A stretch of DNA of 23,271 nucleotides from Hemicentrotus pulcherrimus (Eukaryota; Echinodermata; Echinoidea; Camarodonta; Strongylocentrotidae), in contig BEXV01000306.1 of NCBI GenBank assembly GCA_003118195.1, positions 81,372 through 104,642 on the forward strand. Direction: 5' to 3'. Shown one piece after another: positions 21,201-23,271 of this stretch. Made by a program: the position numbers and the translations under genes. Below the pieces are notes generated by a model. That model saw only the letters and a program-made list of their open reading frames with translations. It searched no databases and was not told where the DNA came from. Every line of letters starts with the position of its first letter. The first letter of the stretch is position 1.

Positions 21201-22630
21201 AACATGGCTTTAATTCATTCTGGATTGTTTGAACCAGTTAAATAAAACAACCTCACAAAAACTTGCTGAAATCATCTTCAATAAAAAAAAACAAACAAAA
21301 AAAACTCTCATTTGCACATAGTGACCTGTGTTAAGCACATAGTGTCGAGGCCATATGCTTACCTCGATTTCCTTATCTTTCTCAGCTCATTACTCAGCCC
21401 CTATACATTTTCTACCAAAATAGTTTGACACAGGTCATTTATTTGAAATCTTGAACATTCAGTGTAAATTTTGTTGGATTCTGAGAGTATTTTTCTGTCA
21501 TACTAGAACTCAAGCTTATCTTTAATAAGTCAACATTTTACGGCAGCCTTCTCCTACTGCTACATGCACACTGAAAAAAAGAAAAAAAGGTCTTACAAAG
21601 GCCCTTAAAGTTGATCATTTTAGAGTCTTTGTAATGGTGTTTAATGAACATAAAGACAGACTAAAATTGAAACTTTTTAAGACATAGCTATTTGTTTTCA
21701 AAGTGCATTAGTTCAAAATTCAGAGACTTCATTGTTTATCTGAGACATTTCAACAACCAAAAAACAATTAAAATTCAGCTAAACAGGTCATCCTCTTTAG
21801 GAAAGGGGGGGGGGTGTACACCACTTAAAAGATTGTTTTTTTGTAAGATACTTTTTTTGTTCATCCTACATCAGTTATGATCATCATCACAATCATTGTG
21901 AATGTATAAGATTTGGAAGTAAAACTCATTTGAAATGAATTGAGAAATGCAATCAGATACAAACTAAAACTGAGCATGAAACTTACTGCATGTATTTTCA
22001 TCTGTTTTATCTCCACAGTCGTTAGCGTAATCACATTGAGCTGTGTATGGTACACAGAGCTGATTATCACACAGAATCTCACAAGGAACATAGGACTCCA
22101 CTGCGCAGTCGGTGAATGAGATGGCATCTATGGCAATGACATCACTGTCTGATTCCACAAACCCGGCAAATAAGAGCTGGAGAATGATATGATAAAAGGG
22201 AAATAATGGGTCATATTTTATTTCATCCCATAGAATATTCCTCAGGGAGAGGAGCATGTGAACTATCATGCCTGGATTATCAATTGAATCCAGATAAAAG
22301 AGCACAGATAACAATGTGCACAAAGTGATACGAACTTAACATGCTTCTGGCACCAAGCAGCCAATATACAGCAACTGTTTTCACTTGTACACTATAATAT
22401 AATGTGGGGTACTACTACTAGTATAATTATTACTACTACTACTAATACCAGTAGTTATAACTACTACTTGTAGTATCGCACTATACCTGATAGGTGGTTT
22501 CCTTTCTTCCCATACCAACATGTAGATTCATCCAGTAGGTGCTCTGAGAGTGGGATGGGGTCCACAGAGTGTAGCCAGGCTGATCGGCTATCTTCACCTC
22601 CAATTTGAACTCAACAGTAGGGGAGGATGT
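6187..22630 (-). CDS. MAM/LDLa type I transmembrane receptor, AEGP/MAMDC4-like, 5'-partial, 19 exons
   Basis: Join on the minus strand: 22630-22487, 22176-21987, 21077-20928, 20034-19934, 18827-18663, 18044-17924, 17153-17037, 16462-16322, 15474-15212, 14521-14293, 13244-13104, 12702-12605, 11164-11000, 10638-10500, 9834-9724, 9351-9261, 8017-7942, 7459-7403, 6264-6187. All introns are GT-AG and every junction keeps frame, giving 858 codons plus TGA. Domains by residue of this partial product: MAM-A end 1-72, LDLa1 80-111, MAM-B 117-275, LDLa2 295-329, MAM-C 333-491, LDLa3 502-540, MAM-D 546-701, stalk 702-759, TM about 760-783, tail 786-858. MAM domains are extracellular adhesion/oligomerisation modules; LDLa modules bind calcium and ligands. 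The NPMY motif at 841-844 suggests clathrin-adaptor sorting. The alternating order and C-terminal membrane span resemble apical endosomal glycoprotein; another MAM/LDLa family member is possible. The start codon and signal peptide lie upstream of the window. Confidence 0.88.
6265..7109. other. Last intron, distal part
   Basis: AT-rich intron 18 sequence. Contains a short inverted pair (gccagaagg ... ccttctggc, 6603-6657) and a TA-rich patch near 6880-6930. No exon seen. Confidence 0.5.
7110..7383. mobile_element. Fold-back MITE beside exon 18
   Basis: Terminal inverted repeats about 45 bp long: gtttcacaaaaatcctaggt... and, in reverse complement, gtttcacaaagatcctaagt..., continuing through cgaac and taagt(t/c)(g/a)gactta. 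No coding capacity. It ends about 15 bp from the donor of exon 18. Confidence 0.85.
7403..7459 (-). CDS. Exon 18: cytoplasmic tail part 2
   Basis: 57 bp, phase 0 at both ends. Encodes FALEEVDTSMFGEYLSDPM, an acidic segment. The acceptor is attccaaatag and the donor gtaagc. A fold-back element ends about 15 bp beyond the donor. Being a multiple of 3 with phase 0 ends, it could be skipped without frameshift. Confidence 0.82.
7460..7941. other. Intron 17
   Basis: AT-rich intron with no further feature seen. Confidence 0.5.
7942..8017 (-). CDS. Exon 17: cytoplasmic tail part 1
   Basis: 76 bp, phase 2 in, phase 0 out. Only the acceptor ctgcctgttctag at 8018 keeps frame with the membrane exon. 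It gives SKEDLASLRNGMETTGYDKD and then FGNTN, with donor gtaagt. Hydrophilic, with Ser/Thr/Tyr that could be phosphorylated. The exon is short but both splice sites are strong. Confidence 0.85.
8018..8592. other. Intron 16, distal part
   Basis: AT-rich intronic DNA with no exon or clear repeat seen before the SINE. Confidence 0.45.
8593..8950 (+). mobile_element. tRNA-derived SINE, family B, near full length
   Basis: The head (8612-8682) folds like a tRNA with a long-D-arm serine/leucine look: acceptor arms TGTCGTG and CACGGCA pair over 7 bp, box A is tggtcgagtgg, box B is gggttcaaatcc. The tRNA-unrelated body includes cctttggcaag, cacccagg, aatgctccccagggagtgg and a tail agcgctatataaa plus AT. 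Similar to sea urchin tRNA-derived SINEs. Related copies lie at 15520-15660 and 22728-22940. Confidence 0.88.
8951..9260. other. Intron 16, proximal part
   Basis: Very AT-rich intronic DNA between the SINE tail and the membrane exon; nothing else seen. Confidence 0.45.
9261..9351 (-). CDS. Exon 16: transmembrane helix
   Basis: 91 bp, phase 1 in, phase 2 out (donor gtacaa). Encodes ALIIGLSVSFSILAIIVLAI followed by SMLCWCKGKR: about 24 uninterrupted hydrophobic residues and then a Cys/basic stop-transfer sequence. The cysteines next to the membrane are possible palmitoylation sites (inference). The acceptor ttctttttataaag is a modest one. Places everything upstream outside the cell. Confidence 0.93.
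9352..9723. repeat. Intron 15 with GA/GGGA microsatellite
   Basis: About 9459-9520 is an impure (GGGA/GA)n run, a pyrimidine tract on the gene's strand. The remainder of the intron shows no exon. Confidence 0.75.
9724..9834 (-). CDS. Exon 15: juxtamembrane stalk
   Basis: 111 bp, phase 1 in and out (donor gtaagc). The encoded 36 residues are rich in Thr, Gln and Glu (THR-rich runs such as AHITTAQAEETTVE and PKATQGSPEDN) and contain no cysteine or hydrophobic stretch. This fits an extended extracellular stalk between MAM-D and the membrane helix. Support comes from frame continuity and good splice sites; the composition itself is not diagnostic. Confidence 0.82.
9835..10499. other. Intron 14
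   Basis: AT-rich intronic DNA with a C-run near 10388-10399. No exon or mobile element recognised. Confidence 0.45.
10500..10638 (-). CDS. Exon 14: end of MAM-D and start of stalk
   Basis: Phase 0 in, phase 1 out. VIIEGVKGEGSWSVLAIDD and FTPDC end MAM-D with the fourth cysteine (residue 701). A Ser/Thr/Pro-rich segment (SASSLPMFTTP, PPTT) follows and is a likely O-glycosylated stalk. The acceptor is gaattttag and the donor gtaaac. Confidence 0.9.
10878..10956 (-). pseudogene. Relic copy of exon 13 tail with its splice donor
   Basis: A 79-bp tandem copy of 10957-11035. On the minus strand it repeats the exon's last codons ITLDSDDIFQ and the donor gtaactttta. The three codon changes (ATC/ATT, CTG/TTG, TTC/TTT) are all synonymous. 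An in-frame TAA between the exon's own donor and this copy means it cannot extend the exon usefully. It lies in intron 13. Confidence 0.85.
11000..11164 (-). CDS. Exon 13: MAM-D core
   Basis: 165 bp, phase 0 at both ends. RFYYYMSGITGGTLNVY is a textbook MAM core strand; RWTDSGDRGLMWMKQ gives the conserved tryptophan region. The acceptor is gataaacag and the donor gtaact. The last 10 codons and donor are repeated 79 bp further into the intron. Using that distal donor would read through an in-frame TAA, so the proximal donor is the functional one. Confidence 0.92.
11218..11586. mobile_element. TTAA-flanked MITE-like element, 369 bp
   Basis: Left end TTAAAGGGATCG; right end in reverse complement TTAAAGGGATCC, with TTAA at both borders. 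Internally AT-rich with accgtcaggcgaacggt-type motifs and no open frame of note. Same terminal nine bases as the 5458-6016 element. Sits in intron 12. Confidence 0.78.
11655..11823. mobile_element. Short MITE with gaacctg-type ends
   Basis: Left acagtgaaacctgtctataa; right in reverse complement taaatcgaacctgctttagt, with aaagaccacc/gacccc motifs inside both arms. Non-coding, in intron 12 next to the TTAA element. Confidence 0.65.
11896..12041. repeat. Palindromic element with accatggt arms
   Basis: Arms ataaaaaagaaccatggta at the left and its reverse complement at the right (taccatggttcttttttat) enclose further ggtaaccatggta palindromes. Looks like a very short fold-back MITE in intron 12. 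Confidence 0.8.
12221..12413 (+). repeat. Exact direct duplication around an N
   Basis: The 96 bp at 12221-12316 are repeated without visible difference at 12318-12413, separated by a single N at 12317. More like an unmerged contig overlap than biology. It is inside intron 12 and does not touch an exon. Confidence 0.9.
12420..12510. repeat. ATT/ATC microsatellite
   Basis: Impure (att)n/(atc)n run in intron 12 near exon 12. Confidence 0.85.
12605..12702 (-). CDS. Exon 12: MAM-D strand region
   Basis: 98 bp, phase 1 in, phase 0 out. SFMYMDPSNQAIKGD and TNANCQ parallel exon 4 (HYFYLDSA...GDCE) and carry the third MAM cysteine. The acceptor is tttctccacag and the donor gttagt. Confidence 0.9.
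12703..13103. other. Intron 11
   Basis: AT-rich intron; no exon or mobile element recognised. Confidence 0.5.
13104..13244 (-). CDS. Exon 11: start of MAM-D
   Basis: 141 bp, phase 1 in and out. Encodes CDFESGLCDVW, AENDFDWSRVRG and TFDHTLDSGDG, the MAM N-terminal signature. The acceptor is gtttcatttcag and the donor gtaaag. It carries the same cysteine pair spacing as exon 8. Confidence 0.92.
13245..13762. other. Intron 10, proximal part
   Basis: AT-rich intron; nothing recognisable apart from a poly-T run near 13487-13497. Confidence 0.5.
13763..14098. mobile_element. MITE with 35-bp inverted ends, possibly nested
   Basis: Left gagtttaattccaaaaggag and on through ctaaatccatttttg; right, in reverse complement, gagcttaattccaaaaggag and ccaaatccacttttg. 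A second inverted pair, ttaacccgttgac (13939) and gccaaagggttaa (to about 14017), sits inside and may be a nested smaller insertion. Intron 10. Confidence 0.82.
14138..14201 (-). pseudogene. Relic copy of LDLa3 exon tail with donor
   Basis: On the minus strand it matches the last about 64 bp of exon 10 (acaaaggactgctgtacaga / acaaaggagtgttgtacaga; gatgaagcaagttg / aatgaagcaagttg) and keeps a GT donor. A TAG replaces the Gln codon and a 1-bp deletion shifts the frame, so it is dead. It lies about 90 bp beyond the real donor, in intron 10. Confidence 0.8.
14293..14521 (-). CDS. Exon 10: end of MAM-C plus LDLa3
   Basis: 229 bp, phase 0 in, phase 1 out (donor gtaaat). ILIEAGNQ...GGYAIDDIRFDNC closes MAM-C. 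LDLa3 (residues 502-540) reads with cysteines 502, 509, 514, 521, 527, 528 and 540, which is one more than canonical. The calcium loop DFTKDCCTDSDNGNDEASC is longer than the usual DC.D.SDE..C. The acceptor is catgtacag; a tandem duplication (14542-14725) lies just upstream of it. Confidence 0.9.
14542..14725 (+). repeat. Tandem duplication, 91-bp period
   Basis: atgcaggag...aaagtaaa...gatacaatgaaaggacaatt is found at 14542 and again at 14633. Purine-rich on plus, so a double pyrimidine tract on the gene's strand, just upstream of the exon 10 acceptor. Confidence 0.88.
14726..15009. other. Intron 9, distal part
   Basis: No exon or repeat recognised between the tandem duplication and the RT-like fragment. 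Confidence 0.45.
15010..15192 (-). mobile_element. Fragment of a non-LTR retrotransposon RT C-terminal region
   Basis: The minus strand reads FWLGHIVFKEGLENLALMGK then IVGRRSRGR and LDGLSKEV, which matches the 'W.GHV...LE....GK..GRR.RGR....LD.L' pattern after the reverse transcriptase core of RTE/CR1-like LINEs. No catalytic domain is present, so it is a dead fragment. It starts about 20 bp beyond the donor of exon 9, on the gene's sense strand and in the same open frame. Confidence 0.7.
15212..15474 (-). CDS. Exon 9: MAM-C middle, fused two-module exon
   Basis: 263 bp, phase 1 in, phase 0 out. It covers what is two exons in MAM-B (101 + 165) and MAM-D (98 + 165). 263 equals 98 + 165, so an intron was lost here or gained in the others. 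Residues IYYFVDG and GTNC match exon 12; ASVWYYIYGATYGNLEM and SQWTQANIALPPC match exon 13. The cysteine in LPPC is extra to the usual MAM set of four. The donor is gtgagt; the frame stays open into the intron through an RT-like fragment. Confidence 0.92.
15481..15720 (+). mobile_element. SINE family B 3' part, apparently nested in an antisense SINE piece
   Basis: 15520-15660 matches the body and tail of the 8593-8950 SINE (aatgctccccagggagtgg, then a tail with attattatcattatta). It is flanked by aacaatctggattcatatagcgctt and ctaagcgatttaca, which look like the reverse complement of a similar SINE tail, suggesting insertion of one copy into another. Nesting is inferred. Confidence 0.65.
15721..16321. 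other. Intron 8
   Basis: Contains a weak direct duplication (gaaatctgata... at about 15820 and again at about 15968, each followed by caaa..t(t/g)ttgg-like sequence), a poly-T run, and an N at 16234. No exon seen. Confidence 0.4.
16322..16462 (-). CDS. Exon 8: start of MAM-C
   Basis: 141 bp, phase 1 in and out. Encodes SVCDFEDDLCMW, NFDWSRFNNSE and GPISDHSRGSPLG, the MAM N-terminal signature with DHS in place of the common DHT. NNS is a possible N-glycosylation sequon. Same length as exon 11 of MAM-D. The acceptor is tttctgcag and the donor gtaagt. Confidence 0.92.
16463..17036. other. Intron 7
   Basis: AT-rich with a poly-A run near 16783-16796. Nothing else recognised. Confidence 0.5.
17037..17153 (-). 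CDS. Exon 7: LDLa2
   Basis: 117 bp, phase 1 in and out, so a symmetric single-module exon. Encodes one full LDL-receptor class A repeat with six cysteines (residues 295-329): CDVGERACKDGTC, then CNFIYDCDDVSDEIDC, with the calcium-site acids in the expected DC.D.SDE..C arrangement. The acceptor is gacctttcag and the donor gtaagt. Confidence 0.93.
17250..17448. mobile_element. Long hairpin/MITE in intron 6
   Basis: Arms of about 85 bp fold back: acagttcctcaggtagacaa and onward through acatcc..tcact and attatgtaaaaa on the left are mirrored on the right with few mismatches. The outer atgaacatga / tcatgttcat continues the stem. The loop is only about 30 bp (near 17338-17368). No coding capacity. 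Confidence 0.88.
17449..17923. other. Intron 6, distal part
   Basis: AT-rich; no exon recognised. Confidence 0.45.
17924..18044 (-). CDS. Exon 6: end of MAM-B and linker
   Basis: Phase 0 in, phase 1 out. VYFEAIAGG followed by SIALDDITMTPGC is the classic MAM C-terminal motif with the fourth cysteine (residue 275). A short Pro/Thr/Ser linker, DPDQTLPESVTPT, follows and joins LDLa2. The acceptor is ttcctgtag and the donor gtcaaa, a weaker donor than its neighbours. Confidence 0.9.
18045..18662. repeat. Intron 5 with ATT microsatellite
   Basis: 18083-18138 is (att/ttt)n. A weak inverted pair, ctgcaatcagt at 18289 and actgattgcag at about 18510, may mark an old short element. No exon seen. Confidence 0.55.
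18663..18827 (-). CDS. Exon 5: MAM-B core
   Basis: 165 bp, phase 0 at both ends. Starts LRFWAFMNGANVNRL, the usual MAM 'L.F.Y.M.G...G.L' strand, and contains TWTQATSTGEAW, the conserved tryptophan segment. The acceptor is cattgtag and the donor gtaaat. Its length equals exon 13 of MAM-D exactly. Confidence 0.92.
18828..19519. repeat. Intron 4, distal part, with GA microsatellite
   Basis: About 19062-19118 is (ga)n/(ggga)n. The remainder is AT-rich without exons. Confidence 0.7.
19520..19896. mobile_element. MITE-like element next to exon 4
   Basis: Ends gcatacctgccaac and gttgacaggtatgc are inverted. Near the right end aacaacaaaatattctggatc is repeated twice in tandem. Non-coding; it stops about 38 bp from the donor of exon 4. 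Confidence 0.7.
19934..20034 (-). CDS. Exon 4: MAM-B strand region with third cysteine
   Basis: 101 bp, phase 1 in and 0 out. Encodes HYFYLDSA..., the aromatic strand that follows the G...G motif in MAM domains, and ends in SGDCE, the third conserved MAM cysteine. The acceptor is ctatttcag and the donor gtcagt. Homologous to exon 12 (98 bp) of MAM-D and to the first 98 bp of exon 9. Confidence 0.9.
20045..20145. repeat. ATT microsatellite, SINE tail region
   Basis: Impure (att/atc)n between exon 4 and the antisense SINE; probably the simple-repeat tail of that SINE. Confidence 0.7.
20146..20510 (-). mobile_element. tRNA-derived SINE, family A, antisense copy
   Basis: On the minus strand box A is tggctcagttgg, a near-perfect tRNA A box, and box B is gagttcaaatgac, somewhat decayed. 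The body matches the 3383-3780 copy and ends toward the AT-rich tail. It lies in intron 3. Confidence 0.82.
20511..20927. other. Intron 3, proximal part
   Basis: No exon or repeat recognised. Confidence 0.45.
20928..21077 (-). CDS. Exon 3: start of MAM-B
   Basis: Phase 1 in and out. Shows the canonical MAM N-terminal signature CDFESGTLCDW, a DDLEW stretch and GGPSDDHTYGNPTG, which corresponds to the family's GP..DHT.G...G motif. The acceptor is tgttcctcag and the donor gtaagt. It begins the only MAM domain here that is split into four exons with its LDLa on a separate fifth exon. Confidence 0.92.
21078..21986. other. Intron 2
   Basis: AT-rich. A weak inverted pair (gtgacctgtgtta at 21321; tgacacaggtcat near 21426) may be a small MITE. 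A second possible pair of ends (aaaaaggtcttacaaag near 21585; tttgtaagatactttttt near 21840) is less clear. No exon seen. Confidence 0.4.
21987..22176 (-). CDS. Exon 2: end of MAM-A plus LDLa1
   Basis: Phase 0 in, phase 1 out (donor gtaagt). It opens with LLFAGFVES and AIDAISFTDC, the standard C-terminal MAM strands and last cysteine. LDLa1 follows, with six cysteines at residues 80, 84, 89, 96, 102 and 111. The CDYANDC...TDENTC stretch supplies the acidic calcium ligands expected in LDL-receptor class A repeats. MAM end and LDLa share one exon here, as in exon 10. Confidence 0.9.
22390..22475. repeat. TAC/TAG microsatellite in intron 1
   Basis: tactactacta runs with inverted tagtag segments, beside exon 1's donor. 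Confidence 0.75.
22487..22630 (-). CDS. Exon 1 of window: middle of MAM-A
   Basis: 48 codons, phase 0 at both ends. The acceptor follows a long (TC)n pyrimidine tract and reads ctaaacag; the donor is gtatag. Residues such as VEFKLEVKIAD and TLWTPSHSQSTYW match the second half of a MAM domain (the usual hydrophobic strand followed by a W...W pattern). It is 21 bp shorter than the equivalent 165-bp exons of MAM-B and MAM-D and begins further into the domain. The first half of MAM-A must therefore be on exons outside the window. Confidence 0.82.
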
Positions 22631-22639
22631 CTGTTTAGG

Positions 22640-22672
22640 AAAAAGAGAAACAAGAGAGAGAGAGAGAGAGAA
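22640..22672. repeat. (GA)n tract at the acceptor of exon 1
   Basis: gagagagag on plus is the (TC)n pyrimidine tract directly upstream of the exon 1 acceptor on the gene strand. Confidence 0.85.
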
Positions 22673-22727
22673 AATAATTTACCATCTTTGTCATTGACCA
22701 CTACCAGTCTGACACACACTTTGAAAT

Positions 22728-22940
22728 GTTAGAAGTGATGTAGTTTAAGCACTTGACTTAAAATTTGAAGGTCATGGTTCGATTACCGACACGTCGCAAA
22801 TGTCCTTTGGCAAGGCATTAATCTACATTTGCCACTCTGCACCCAGGAGAGGTAAATGGGTCCCTGGCAGGAATTATTTCATTGAAATGCTAGAGCGCTG
22901 TAATAGCAGCTACCTGTAGGCTAAAGCCATGATAATATTA
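22728..22940 (+). mobile_element. tRNA-derived SINE, family B, diverged copy
   Basis: Shares gcacttgactt, gaaggtcatggttcgatt, ccgacacg, tgtcctttggcaag and caccca..ggtaaatggg with the 8593-8950 copy. Box B is ggttcgatt and box A is decayed. Confidence 0.8.
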
Positions 22941-23271
22941 TTTATTGCAATGTAATTCAGTCATTTTTGTTTGTGTAATGTTCTTCCTAAATATAATACA
23001 AAGCCACAACTGGAATTTTACGTTTAAATGCAATTACCAACGTGCAATATGATCTAGCGTTTTTATATTTTAACGTAATTAATTGTCCAATTTTAGATGT
23101 TTAATTTTGTTCTTTGAATATACACTTATTATATTTCGTTATGCATAATTATCATTTACGTTCTTAATTTTGTTAATCTTTGTATGTTATTTATTTTTGT
23201 AAACACATATGCAATTCAGCCATGTGGCTGCCATATATGTATTTTTATTGAATAAACCATATTTGAATTGA
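22941..23271 (+). mobile_element. Possible 3' end of a retroelement, AT-rich
   Basis: Ends gtggctgccatatatgta, then a consensus AATAAA in gaataaaccatatttgaattga at the window edge. This resembles the 3' terminus of a non-LTR element with a short terminal repeat, but no coding part is visible and the next bases are missing. No exon of the receptor is seen here. Confidence 0.35.

Noticed and set aside
22681..22720. Short minus-strand exon-like reading (VCVRLVVVNDKD) ahead of exon 1
   Set aside because: Its donor leaves phase 1 while exon 1 needs phase 0, and the intron would be only about 50 bp. Treated as chance.
1..23271. CRISPR array, operon or prokaryotic promoter signals
   Set aside because: The tandem repeats lack spacer structure, and the DNA is clearly intron-bearing animal sequence.

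Overview
The window is animal genomic DNA: AT-rich, split exons with GT-AG introns, many microsatellites, tRNA-derived SINEs and fold-back (MITE-like) elements. The density and style of the repeats, together with a MAM/LDLa ectodomain gene, suggest a marine deuterostome, most likely an echinoderm such as a sea urchin. The species is inference.

One gene can be reconstructed. It runs on the minus strand from 22630 (the 5' end lies outside the window) to a stop codon at 6187-6189. I resolve 19 exons whose phases all agree. They sum to 2577 bp, or 858 codons plus a stop. The product is a type I membrane protein, in this order: partial MAM-A, LDLa1, MAM-B, LDLa2, MAM-C, LDLa3, MAM-D, Ser/Thr-rich stalk, one transmembrane helix, and a cytoplasmic tail of about 73 residues with an NPMY (NPxY-type) motif near the C-terminus. 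Alternating MAM/LDLa modules with one C-terminal membrane span match apical endosomal glycoprotein (AEGP/MAMDC4)-like receptors. That assignment is by architecture only.

Layout from left to right: 1-2680 has a purine-rich stretch, a (TCA)n microsatellite, a fold-back element and a 23-bp minisatellite. One doubtful exon lies at 2681-2816 (minus). 3250-4660 is repeat-dense: a SINE, a 122-bp duplication, a GC-rich fold-back and a 75-bp triplicate. 5458-6016 is a TTAA-flanked MITE-like element. 6187-22630 is the receptor gene, its introns filled with SINEs, fold-backs, an RT fragment and microsatellites. 22728-23271 holds a SINE and what may be the 3' end of another retroelement.

The most interesting signals are internal to the gene. 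Two introns hold relics of the 3' end of the preceding exon together with its splice donor (10878-10956 and 14138-14201). MAM-C has one 263-bp exon where MAM-D has 98 + 165 bp, so an intron was lost or gained. LDLa3 has an extra cysteine and an expanded calcium loop. An RT fragment sits next to exon 9 and is open in frame with it. An exact 96-bp repeat around an N at 12317 is probably an assembly artefact. I found no prokaryotic-type system, CRISPR array or rRNA.
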